This document shows, piece after piece, positions 33,220-41,690 of a stretch of 64,000 nucleotides of DNA. The stretch is from the NCBI RefSeq assembly GCF_027925445.1, contig NZ_AP027149.1:2988501-3052500 (forward strand), read 5' to 3'. The stretch's first letter is position 1; every line of letters begins with the position of its first letter. Position numbers and translations under genes: made by a program. Under the pieces are notes generated by a model. That model ran no database searches. It saw nothing but the letters and a program-made list of their open reading frames with translations, and was not told the DNA's origin. The DNA is from Methylocystis bryophila. Lineage in GTDB: Bacteria; Pseudomonadota; Alphaproteobacteria; Rhizobiales; Beijerinckiaceae.

Positions 33220-34350
33220 CTAACATCCTGATTCCCACGGCGGCGCGACAAACGCGACCTCCGGCCGACGCTTTTTCAATTTCGTGCACATTTCTAGCGA
33301 CGCTTCGGGATTATTGTACGGCACAAAGACTAGGGCGCCATCAGCAATCTCATCCACGCTAAGGATCGGGCAGCCTGCAAACCTCGAGCCCTGTTTGGAA
33401 GGATCATCATCGACGAAGAAGGACAACTTCCCCTTCAGGGCGGCCCCAAGCCACATCCCAGCGCCGTTCACGCCAAAAACGCCGAAGGCCTTGTCCTTTG
33501 CGAATGCGCGTATGAAATTCGGAAGGGCTTGAGCCCAACGAATAGCTTCAAGGGCGGCCGACTGGCTAGGTTTTTGTTCGGCCTGTCTCCCGACGAACCC
33601 GATCTCTGTGGGCGAGATCAGTCCCTCCAACGTGTTGATGATGCTAAGTCCGGCAAGAGATGCAACAATATTCAAGGTGCGGGCGGTGAAGTGTGAACAG
33701 TGCTCTAGGAAGAAAAAATCGCTGTATACTGTTTGAAAATTTGGAACAATTACAACAATGCTACCGCCAGGCTTAAGCAACCCAGCCGCAATTCGAATAG
33801 TTGTTACTGGCTCCGTCAAATGTTCTACAACATGATTGAACGTGATCAAATCAAAATATCCTGGAACGTCGCTCAGGACTCCAGAATAAAATTGTGCGGA
33901 GCCGCTTTTACAAATGATGCCTTTCTGATTGTCGCTCACGTCGTACCCTGCAATCTCCCATTCTGGAAGCTCGCTGGCAAAGGCTGTCAGAAGGTAGCCC
34001 GCGCCTGCGCCAACGTCCAGAAAACGTCCAAATTGCTCTAAGTCAAGCAACTTAATCAAATTCTTAGCGACCATAGTCTCCCTATTAATAACCTCACCAT
34101 CGACTATAGTAACCTTACGCCCAGGCAGTTCATAGTTTTCTTTGTATATTTTGTCCATGATTTCATGATACTGACGACCAATTTTCTTCTGAATGTGTCC
34201 ACACCTCTCGCAGCTGCAAATATAGAACGGGTATAAAGTGTCGCCACGTGAAGTGCTACCGAATAACTCACCCGTATTAAGCTCGCTTATTCTTCCATTA
34301 CAGATGACACAACGGGGGAATGACGTAGTATAAGCCAGTTCATATGCCAT
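33220..34350 (-). CDS. C-methyltransferase-like protein (zinc-ribbon + SAM domain), AT-rich
   Basis: A 376-aa protein of the same family, first gene of the leftward set. N-terminal zinc ribbon (CVICNGR ... CSCERCGHIQKK), SAM motif I LDVGAGAGYLLTAFA, TFNHVVEHLTEP, EHCSHFTARTLNIVASLAGL, and a C-terminal part with GVFGVNGAGMWLGAALKGK. The 5' half is distinctly AT-rich compared with neighbours, suggesting acquisition from another genome. Its role is probably a methyl or acyl group transfer to a sugar nucleotide. Confidence 0.75.
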   Translation of the reverse strand: MAYELAYTTSFPRCVICNGRISELNTGELFGSTSRGDTLYPFYICSCERCGHIQKKIGRQYHEIMDKIYKENYELPGRKVTIVDGEVINRETMVAKNLIKLLDLEQFGRFLDVGAGAGYLLTAFASELPEWEIAGYDVSDNQKGIICKSGSAQFYSGVLSDVPGYFDLITFNHVVEHLTEPVTTIRIAAGLLKPGGSIVVIVPNFQTVYSDFFFLEHCSHFTARTLNIVASLAGLSIINTLEGLISPTEIGFVGRQAEQKPSQSAALEAIRWAQALPNFIRAFAKDKAFGVFGVNGAGMWLGAALKGKLSFFVDDDPSKQGSRFAGCPILSVDEIADGALVFVPYNNPEASLEMCTKLKKRRPEVAFVAPPWESGC

Positions 34351-34646
34351 TTATATACATTCCTATAAAGCTTCAAACGCGCCCAGCCTACCTGCGACCC
34401 GGGCTTCCCAGAAGAGCGTCATAGCTATCATGCGCCTGGGTTGCAAGAAATCTGGCCAAAGGATATTCGAGATGGGAGTTGGCAGGTCGCCTTGCCGGCG
34501 CGGTTGTGGGAAATACTTAGGGGGTGGCTCGAGGGCCGTCGGAAACCCGCACTATGCGGATCGACAACTGGGCGCTCCGGGCAACGACCTTCTGAGGCAT
34601 GGACCGGATCCGCCGCGCGGCCGATCAGCTTGTTGAGGAGCACGGC
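34351..34646. other. Divergent spacer, about 296 bp
   Basis: Between the leftward methyltransferase set and the rightward glycosyltransferase arm. AT-rich near 34350-34380. No gene seen; presumably promoters for both directions. Confidence 0.45.
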
Positions 34647-35783
34647 ATGAAAATCTCGGTAATCCTCCCGAATTTTAATCATGGAGCCTTTATTGCGCAG
34701 GCATTTGAGGGCATCCTCGCCCAAACCTATCAAAATTGGGAGTTATGCGTCGTCGACGACGGTTCGACGGATGATAGCTGGGCGATCATCGAGCGTTATC
34801 GTGACCGCGATCCGCGCATTTTTGCTGATCGATTTACCAGCAATCGCGGCGCTCACGCCGCCTTTCGGCGATGCCTCGAGCTTTGTAGCGGAGAATTGCT
34901 CTACTCCACTGGGGCCGACGACTATCTTTCAAATTCTCGCTTCTTCGAGCTTGGTGTGAGGGCCTTGCAACGTTTCCCGCAGGCGGCTCTAACCTATGCT
35001 CGCGCCGTGCTCATCGACGGCAACGACGGCCGACAGTTGGGGGAGACGGGTTCATACATCCCGAGGCGGCAAGCACATGGCGTGGCCAGATATACCGACA
35101 CGGGAACCTCTATGCAGTTCATTCCGCCGCAGGAGGCTCTGGCGGGATTCGTCTCTCGTCATATGATTATCACATTCTGCGCCCTCATTGCGCGACGCGG
35201 TGTTATGGCCAAACTTGGATATTACGATGAGGCGCTCGGCCCTCAAAGCGACGGTTTCTTGAACAATGCGATGGCCGCTTTATACGGGGCTGTTTTTATC
35301 GATGCAACGGTCGCCGCCGGGCGCATATCGGATAAAACCTATAGTGGTTCCGCCGGTGATGACGACTATTTTCGATGTCATGCCCTGCTCGAAAAGAAAT
35401 TCCGTGCGCTCCAACTGCCTTACAAGGCGGACGAACGAGTGTTCGCACAATTCCGTGCGGCGACGATCGCCGACCGTCTCTCCGAACCATTTCAGCGCCA
35501 TCTGTTCGATACGGTGCGACGCTTCTGCGACTCTGTTCCCCCCGACGCTTTTGTCACAAAGACTCGAAGGGAATGCGAGCGACTGGAAGCTGCGCTCAAC
35601 GAGCGAATTGAAAAAGCTCGAGCCATTTTCGACGAGCTGGCGGGGCCAGTGGTGCCTCTGACGCCGGATCCGGATTCCAGACCTCGTCCTTGGCTGAAGC
35701 CGGTCGCGGAATTTTTCCTAACGCTCGGTAGGGTCTTGGGGAGAAGCCTGTCTGGCTTTGGCAAAAGGCTCTGGGAGTTCTGA
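34647..35783 (+). CDS. GT-A family 2 glycosyltransferase, copy 1
   Basis: A 378-aa glycosyltransferase. N-terminal ISVILPNFNHGAFIAQAFEG and VDDGSTDDSW give the nucleotide-sugar fold; the metal motif is the Asp-Asp of TGADDYL. A long C-terminal part of helices ends in a conserved amphipathic tail (RPWLKPVAEFFLTLG) that may touch the membrane. The protein at 37063 is a close paralogue, colinear from end to end. The frame is open to 34599, but ATG 34647 has GAGGAG just upstream and the expected N-terminus. Confidence 0.88.
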   Translation: MKISVILPNFNHGAFIAQAFEGILAQTYQNWELCVVDDGSTDDSWAIIERYRDRDPRIFADRFTSNRGAHAAFRRCLELCSGELLYSTGADDYLSNSRFFELGVRALQRFPQAALTYARAVLIDGNDGRQLGETGSYIPRRQAHGVARYTDTGTSMQFIPPQEALAGFVSRHMIITFCALIARRGVMAKLGYYDEALGPQSDGFLNNAMAALYGAVFIDATVAAGRISDKTYSGSAGDDDYFRCHALLEKKFRALQLPYKADERVFAQFRAATIADRLSEPFQRHLFDTVRRFCDSVPPDAFVTKTRRECERLEAALNERIEKARAIFDELAGPVVPLTPDPDSRPRPWLKPVAEFFLTLGRVLGRSLSGFGKRLWEF

Positions 35784-35837
35784 AACGGGCCTGAGGAACC
35801 AGCGCGTCAAGCTCAACCCAACATCACGAGTATTATC

Positions 35838-36965
35838 ATGAGATCAAGCAGCGGAGAACATTTTCTTGCGCTGGATCACGTCCGAGCGCTTGCCGCATTT
35901 ATGGTATTCTCCTGGCATTTCTGTCACCAGAGCGAAGGACTTCCTGTCTCGTTCGCGAGCGCTCCAGCGATCTTTCCACTAGCACTTCTAGATGAGGGTC
36001 ATACGGGCGTCGCCTTATTCATGACTCTCAGCGGTTATCTCTTTGCTAAATTACTGCACAGAAACGATTTTACTTTTTCGCTATTCTTATGGAATAGATT
36101 CGTTCGGCTCGCCCCACTCATGATTCTGATCCTCATAATCGTAGGGGTTAAAGAGATATACCGTGGGGCAGCGACAATAGAATTAATAAGACGATATATA
36201 ATTTCTATTTTTTCTATAGGATCACCTAGCGGCCCACTGCCTAATGGACTCTGGTCGATAATGGTTGAGTGGCACTTCTATTTGATTTTGCCGCTATTGC
36301 TAGCCGCATTTCAAAGATTTGGCCTTGCTACCGCTGTAGTAATAATTGTTGTATCGACTTCCATGCGCAGTATATTTTATATAGAATTTGGCGAAGTCCA
36401 AAGCTTGGCTTACTGGACGCTTATTGGACGAATTGATCAGTTCGTGTTAGGGATTGCAGCTTTCCGATACTCAGGCATGATTAAAGATAAACACATGATT
36501 GCGGCCGCAACAACGATTGGATTTACGGCATATTATTGGCTATTTGACCGCTCAGGAGGGTTTTATATGATGCCCCGCTATCCTTCATCTAGCTTGGTAT
36601 GGATTATCATGCCAGCGGTAGAAGGTCTCGCTTATGGCCTGCTCATATCCTATTATGATCGCACTTTTGTACCCAGGAACACTGGCATATCATGGGTTGT
36701 CGGACTCATCGGGGCTTACAGTTACTCAATATATGTATTACACTTCTTTTTTATTTCGCCAGCAGCCGAGTTTATATACTATCATATTATGGATATCACG
36801 AATATTTACGTAGCAGAGGCCTGGTCTTTGCTCTGCTTTCTGCTTATGCTTCCGGTCGGCCACCTGAGCTTCCGGTTTATTGAATCGCCTTTTCTAAGGT
36901 TCAGAAAAAGATACATGCAGACATCAGCGGAAATTACCGTTTGTTCACCTCAAAAAATCGTATAG
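35838..36965 (+). CDS. Acyltransferase 3 family membrane protein, copy 1
   Basis: A 375-aa integral membrane O-acyltransferase (OafA/acyltransferase-3 type) with about 10 helices. Features: LDHVRALAAFMVFSWHFCH at the start with the conserved Arg and His, GHTGVALFMTLSGYLFAKLL, and FIESPFLRFRKRY near the end. It probably acetylates (or similarly acylates) sugar units of the polymer. The gene is AT-richer than most of the window. It follows glycosyltransferase copy 1 by 54 bp. Confidence 0.88.
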   Translation: MRSSSGEHFLALDHVRALAAFMVFSWHFCHQSEGLPVSFASAPAIFPLALLDEGHTGVALFMTLSGYLFAKLLHRNDFTFSLFLWNRFVRLAPLMILILIIVGVKEIYRGAATIELIRRYIISIFSIGSPSGPLPNGLWSIMVEWHFYLILPLLLAAFQRFGLATAVVIIVVSTSMRSIFYIEFGEVQSLAYWTLIGRIDQFVLGIAAFRYSGMIKDKHMIAAATTIGFTAYYWLFDRSGGFYMMPRYPSSSLVWIIMPAVEGLAYGLLISYYDRTFVPRNTGISWVVGLIGAYSYSIYVLHFFFISPAAEFIYYHIMDITNIYVAEAWSLLCFLLMLPVGHLSFRFIESPFLRFRKRYMQTSAEITVCSPQKIV

Positions 36966-37062
36966 TTGTCCCCCTTGCACCCTAAAATGAAGCGCTCTCA
37001 CTTGCAGGGAGCTAGCAGCTCTGTGTAGAATACGGCAGACGGAAACAGCGAGAGGGCAAGGC

Positions 37063-38229
37063 ATGAAAATCTCGATCTACCTCCCGAATTTCAATCACGC
37101 AGCTTTTCTTCCTCAGGCCCTCGAAGGCATCCTCTCACAAACTTACCAGAACTGGGAGCTATTCATCATCGACGATGGCTCGACGGATGACAGCTGGTCG
37201 ATCATCGAGCGCTATCGCGACCGAGACCCGCGTATCAGCGCCGAGAAGGCTCCCCGCAATCGGGGGGTCATCGCTACCCTTCGGCGCGGCTTGGAACTTT
37301 CTACTGGCGAATTGCTGTACCCCGCCGCTGCCGACGACTATCTGACCAATCCCCGCTTCTTCGAACTCGGCGTGGCCGCGCTGCAGCGTTTCCCGCAGGC
37401 GGCCATTGTTTATGGTCTCGCCACTATCATTGACGCCAGCGAAAGTCGGCCAATCGGTCCGATGGGTTCATACATTTCGAGCCCTGGCGGCCGTGGCGCG
37501 GCAAAATACGACGACGCGGGGACCTCTGTGCAATTCATTCCGCCACAAGAGGCGCTGGAGACGTTTGTATCCCATCACATGTTCATTCCGGGATGCTCGG
37601 TGATTTTGCGGCGCGCCTTGATGGCGGAACTGGGCGATTACGACGAGACGCTCGGCCCCCAAAGCGACTATTTTCTAAATCACGGATTGGCCGCTCTGCA
37701 CGGAGCCGTGTTCGTCGACGCGCCAGTCGCTGTCGCACGCGTATCCGCAACGACCTACAGCGGTTCCGCCAGCGACGACGACTGTTTTCGCCGGCACGCA
37801 TTGGTCGAAAAAAGGCTCCGCGCGCTCCCCCTGCCCTATGAAAAGAACGAGCGGCTTTTCGCGCAATTTCGAACATCCACGATCGCCAGCCGTCTCGCCG
37901 AAGCCTACCAAAGGCGACTTTTTGAGGCCCTGCGGGGATCTTGTGAGGCTATCCCCCCCGACGCTTTGCAAATGTTCCCGCCAGAACCTGCCGCTTTTGT
38001 CACGAGCTTGAAAAAAGACTGCGGGCGCCTCGAGGCTGCGCTCAACGACCAAATCGAGCGCGCGCGAAGCATCTTCGACGAGGTAGCCGGCCCGCTCCAG
38101 CCCCTTCCGCCCGTCCCGCCGTCCGGTCCACGTCCCTGGCTGAAACCGGCGGCGGAATTCTTTTTAACGCTCGGCAAGACCTCGGGCAAGACCTTCACGC
38201 GTTTCGGCAACTGGCTTTGGCAGGTTTGA
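37063..38229 (+). CDS. GT-A family 2 glycosyltransferase, copy 2
   Basis: A 388-aa paralogue of the 34647 protein. N-terminus MKISIYLPNFNHAAFLPQ and IDDGSTDDSWSIIERY match almost residue for residue; DxD is in AAADDYL, and the C-terminal tail RPWLKPAAEFFLTLG is kept. Differences concentrate in the middle, where donor or acceptor choice is usually set. Together with the next gene it repeats the preceding two-gene module, so the pair arose by duplication. GC content is higher than in copy 1. Confidence 0.88.
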   Translation: MKISIYLPNFNHAAFLPQALEGILSQTYQNWELFIIDDGSTDDSWSIIERYRDRDPRISAEKAPRNRGVIATLRRGLELSTGELLYPAAADDYLTNPRFFELGVAALQRFPQAAIVYGLATIIDASESRPIGPMGSYISSPGGRGAAKYDDAGTSVQFIPPQEALETFVSHHMFIPGCSVILRRALMAELGDYDETLGPQSDYFLNHGLAALHGAVFVDAPVAVARVSATTYSGSASDDDCFRRHALVEKRLRALPLPYEKNERLFAQFRTSTIASRLAEAYQRRLFEALRGSCEAIPPDALQMFPPEPAAFVTSLKKDCGRLEAALNDQIERARSIFDEVAGPLQPLPPVPPSGPRPWLKPAAEFFLTLGKTSGKTFTRFGNWLWQV

Positions 38230-38276
38230 TCCTCGCTCATGGAAGGCGGCGGGGAAGAAGTCTATTAGGAGATCGA

Positions 38277-39551
38277 ATGCGTGGATCACATACCTCGACC
38301 GACCGTACTTCGGCAGGAGAGGGTCAAGCTTTCTGGCTACCGGGACTGGACGGCATACGTGCGCTGGCAGCGCTTGCGGTTGTTATCCACCATGAAGAGC
38401 AAGCGCGTGAGTTCATGGGGCTCCCGAGCACGTGGAGCACGAACATCCCCCTGGAGCGCTTAGGAGGTCTCGGCGTCTCTCTTTTTTTCGTGCTGAGTGG
38501 TTTTTTGATAACCCTCCTCCTTTTACGCGAGTCCAATCTCTTCGGAAGCATTTCTGTAAAACACTTTTATATACGCCGTATTTTGCGTATATGGCCGCTA
38601 TACTATTTTGTCGTGCTACTTGGATTTTTCGTCCTCCCCCAATTCGGAGCCTACGCCATCGGTGAGTTCCCTCAACTAACTTCCGAGCATTTTTGGCAGA
38701 AACTATTTCTTTACGTGATTTTCGCGCCACAGGTAGCGGGAGCGATTATTGGTCACTCTGGCTATGCCGGCGTATTATGGTCCGTTGGCGTGGAGGAATG
38801 GTTTTATTTGATCTGGCCCTGGGTAGTCGTGATGATGCGGCGGTGGCTGATTCCGATTTTGCTGGTGACGATCTATATATTTGGCTATTATCGTTGGCAT
38901 GTGCCGGCTGTCTGGCTACACAAGCTCCTCCTGCAATTGCGTTTCGATTGTCTGGCTGTAGGCGCTTTGGGCGGAATTCTCTGCTCGTCCGTACGCTGGC
39001 GCCCGATAGTCCTGAGGTCTTTCCTGTTCTCACGGCCAGCGCAGCTCATCGTTTTGGCAACGCTGTCCTACTGCTTGTGGTTTGGAGTGGATTTCTTCGA
39101 TAAAGATGAATGGATTTATAGCATGAAGATAGGAAAATATTTCTTTAATCCTGATGAACTCATTTATAGTATGATGTTTCTTTGGCTGATTATCAACGTC
39201 TCTCATAATAAGGCCTCGATCCTGAACCTAGATATCCAGCCCTTGAAGTTCATTGGCAAGGTTTCATACGGGGTATATTGCTATAACTGGATCGCGATCG
39301 TAACAGGCCTTGCGTTCCTGCGATCCCTGGGAGTTAACCTGGATCATGGGCCCGCGCGCTATTTCTCATATGTATTTGGGCTTGCGCTCTCGGTGGCTTT
39401 CGCCGCGCTTTCCTATCGGCTCATCGAGAAGCCGTTCCTCGCGCTGAAGGATCGTTCCTTCACGCCACATTTTCCTCTCACTAGACCAGAACGGCGCGGC
39501 GAAGACGTTGACGCGAATCCCGAGAATTGCGCTATTCAACGAAGCGAGTGA
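38277..39551 (+). CDS. Acyltransferase 3 family membrane protein, copy 2
   Basis: A 424-aa membrane O-acyltransferase of the same superfamily as the 35838 protein but clearly a different lineage. It has LPGLDGIRALAALAVVIHHEEQ, GVSLFFVLSGFLITLLLLRE, FYIRRILRIWPLYYF, and SYRLIEKPFLALKDR at the end, the classic OafA pattern. Start at ATG 38277 with AGGAG 5 nt upstream. Its stop lies next to a 165-bp fragment of lhgO. Confidence 0.88.
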   Translation: MRGSHTSTDRTSAGEGQAFWLPGLDGIRALAALAVVIHHEEQAREFMGLPSTWSTNIPLERLGGLGVSLFFVLSGFLITLLLLRESNLFGSISVKHFYIRRILRIWPLYYFVVLLGFFVLPQFGAYAIGEFPQLTSEHFWQKLFLYVIFAPQVAGAIIGHSGYAGVLWSVGVEEWFYLIWPWVVVMMRRWLIPILLVTIYIFGYYRWHVPAVWLHKLLLQLRFDCLAVGALGGILCSSVRWRPIVLRSFLFSRPAQLIVLATLSYCLWFGVDFFDKDEWIYSMKIGKYFFNPDELIYSMMFLWLIINVSHNKASILNLDIQPLKFIGKVSYGVYCYNWIAIVTGLAFLRSLGVNLDHGPARYFSYVFGLALSVAFAALSYRLIEKPFLALKDRSFTPHFPLTRPERRGEDVDANPENCAIQRSE

Positions 39552-39716
39552 GCGCTTCACAGCATCCCCGCACCCGATCGCGCACCAGCTCGCCAATCGC
39601 GAGCGACGCCGTCAACCCGGGGCTCTCGACCCCGAAGAGATTGATGACGCCGGGGGCGTCGTGCTCTTGCGGGCCGTCGATGCGGGAATCCGCCGCCGGC
39701 TCGCCCCGGGCCGCTA
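39552..39716 (-). pseudogene. Duplicated 3' fragment of the lhgO-like gene
   Basis: A 165-bp stretch about 90% identical to the 3' end of the FAD oxidase gene at 41531-42655 (matching 41526-41690), in the same orientation. Translated, it gives GEPAADSRIDGPQEH and ESPGLTASLAIGELVRDRV, against GEPAADFRIDGPQEH and the same second block in the full gene. Single-base losses and gains break the frame at both ends. It cannot be functional; it is a scar of duplication or insertion. Confidence 0.85.
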
Positions 39717-39720
39717 GATC

Positions 39721-39772
39721 TAGAGCCCGACTCGCGCGAAAATCGGTTTCTACTTTTTCGCATCGCGCCTTA
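39721..39772. repeat. Intergenic palindromic repeat, family A copy 3 (degenerate)
   Basis: TAGAGCCCGACTCGCGCGAAAA ... TTTTTCGCATCGCGCCTTA, a diverged copy of the elements at 11608 and 14877. It directly follows the lhgO fragment and reaches the stop codon of the SGNH gene. Confidence 0.75.
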
Positions 39773-41347
39773 GGGCAGACATTTTTTGAGCTTATCATTG
39801 GCCCTCGTCTGATAATATTCATACAAGAATGGCGCCGTCTGCTGCTTGACACTGATAAAAAACTCAAGCCAATGTAAGTTTGCTTGCGCCGAATCCTTAA
39901 TCTTTTCCAAGGGAGCTTCTATTGAAACTTGTTTTCCTCCCCATACCACTGCGTATTTATCACACTCGTCTGATTGAGATAGTTTGACTCCTTGATCTGG
40001 GAACAGAGTATCAAGAATTTGTGATGCAATAAGCATATGCGCCAAAGCTGACGGATGCTGGAAGTCAACAAAGAGACTAAGATAGTTCGTTTGATCTTTT
40101 TGAGATCTCAAAACTGCCTCTGGGTCGATCACCAACAAATTGCCCTGCGCGCCGCGCAATGACCGTATAAACGCGTTCACTTCGGGCAGGACCCTCGCGG
40201 GAAAAGCGTCCTTGCCTCTTGCCAGCTGGGCGAGGTCAAGACATTTCGCGTCGAGCCTCCCGCTCGCGGGCTGGGGTTTGATTCCATCGAAGCAAACAAC
40301 GCTTTCCAGGTAATTGCGATGGGCGCCGTCAGGAAGCGACGAAACGTCCTTTGCAACGAGATCGAGCTCTTGTTTCTTGGATGCGTCGTAGAGAGACGCC
40401 GCTTCTTTTTCAACCTCGTCCAGGACGCCATCTTGCGCGTCGAAGCTATCCAACAGCGGAGGAAACAAGTCATTTGCGATCTGTGTGGAGACGATCAACT
40501 TCTGCGTCGGTTTCAACCGGGAGCTGATCTCCTTTATCGTAGCGCTGAAATTGGCCAACATCTCACGCTTGCCCTCCGCGTCGATGAACGCCTGCTTGGC
40601 ATAATAATGCAGAGGCGTTACGCCGGGTTCACTCGACGACGCCGCTCTTGACGCCGGGGAGATGGCGAGTTTCAACAAATGCAGGATGCGAGAGTCCAAT
40701 GAGGCGCGATAAGCATAATCGAGAAGCCAATTTTTTAGCTTCTCTGCGGGCGGCTGGTCGTTTTCCAATATATTCCGCAGCTCGATCATCTTCAAATCAT
40801 GTTTTAAAAATGCTCCCTTTGAATTCACTCGCTTGCCCCATGGCAGCAGGATCACATCGTTCGCATCCTTACTTTTGGCATAAGTCTGAGCCCAGATCTC
40901 GTTATGCCCCGCATAGATGATGATGACATCATAATGACCCATTACCATCTTCAGCAATTCTGCCTGAAATCCCACAAAAGGAGCTCCGGCTTCGGCGTAA
41001 TTATGAACGATCAATCTGCCTTTCCCTGCCTCTTCTACGAATTTTCCAAATCCGAATGGGGCAGCGAAGCCTGTTGCGCTGCTTCCCCCAAATATTGCGA
41101 TCTTGGTTTTCGGCGACTTCAATTCTTCCCTATATAAATCTGGATTACTTATAAAGGCGTCCAATATAATATCGTTCCTTCGCAGGACTTCTTTCTCATT
41201 TTCAAAATAGGCTGAGCCCGTTTTCGTATGCAGAAACGCAAGAAACACTTCGAGCAGGCTGAGCACCACAAAAGGTAAGATCAACAAAGTAATTACGCCG
41301 GCGATCTTTACCGCGAGTCGTGGCTCGGCTTCGTGTTTCAGCCCCAA
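39770..41347 (-). CDS. Membrane-anchored SGNH-hydrolase-like protein
   Basis: A 525-aa protein with one N-terminal membrane helix (about 12-35) and a large soluble domain, likely outside the inner membrane. SGNH landmarks: FGGSSATGF (block I serine, about residue 95), AGHNEIW (block III Asn), and DFQHPSALAHM (block V Asp-x-x-His). The layout resembles O-acetyl esterases or acetyltransferases of polysaccharide systems such as the AlgJ/AlgX group. It is AT-richer than the neighbours and sits between two 165-bp direct repeats, so it was probably gained separately. Confidence 0.72.
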   Translation of the reverse strand: MGLKHEAEPRLAVKIAGVITLLILPFVVLSLLEVFLAFLHTKTGSAYFENEKEVLRRNDIILDAFISNPDLYREELKSPKTKIAIFGGSSATGFAAPFGFGKFVEEAGKGRLIVHNYAEAGAPFVGFQAELLKMVMGHYDVIIIYAGHNEIWAQTYAKSKDANDVILLPWGKRVNSKGAFLKHDLKMIELRNILENDQPPAEKLKNWLLDYAYRASLDSRILHLLKLAISPASRAASSSEPGVTPLHYYAKQAFIDAEGKREMLANFSATIKEISSRLKPTQKLIVSTQIANDLFPPLLDSFDAQDGVLDEVEKEAASLYDASKKQELDLVAKDVSSLPDGAHRNYLESVVCFDGIKPQPASGRLDAKCLDLAQLARGKDAFPARVLPEVNAFIRSLRGAQGNLLVIDPEAVLRSQKDQTNYLSLFVDFQHPSALAHMLIASQILDTLFPDQGVKLSQSDECDKYAVVWGGKQVSIEAPLEKIKDSAQANLHWLEFFISVKQQTAPFLYEYYQTRANDKLKKCLP

Positions 41348-41525
41348 ATTTCGCCCCTTCGTCTGTCGGCTGGGACCACTTGCCCCGCCCCTGACCGCCC
41401 CGCTCGAGCTTATGCCTCGCGTGACGAAAAATTGAAAGCGGCGTTCCGCGCTCAGAAGACAGACAGTAATTCCGTCGCACGCGATATTTGGGTTTGGACT
41501 GCAACGTGGGCCGAGCTGCGCCCTG

Positions 41526-41690
41526 GCGCCTCACAGCATCCCGCGCACCCGATCCCGAACCAGCTCGCCAATCGCGAGCGACGCCGTCAATCCTGGGCTC
41601 TCGATCCCGAAGAGATTGATGACGCTGGCGGCGCCATGCTCTTGCGGGCCGTCGATGCGGAAATCCGCCGCCGGCTCGCCCGGGCCGCTA
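41526..41690. repeat. 165-bp direct repeat (copy within the lhgO 3' end)
   Basis: Pairs with 39552-39716 (same orientation, about 90% identical). The two copies flank the SGNH gene. Confidence 0.85.

Noticed and set aside
39721..39772. Terminator of the SGNH gene
   Set aside because: The inverted repeat fits the dispersed family A element better and lacks a proper T tail after the leftward stop codon, so it is listed as a repeat.
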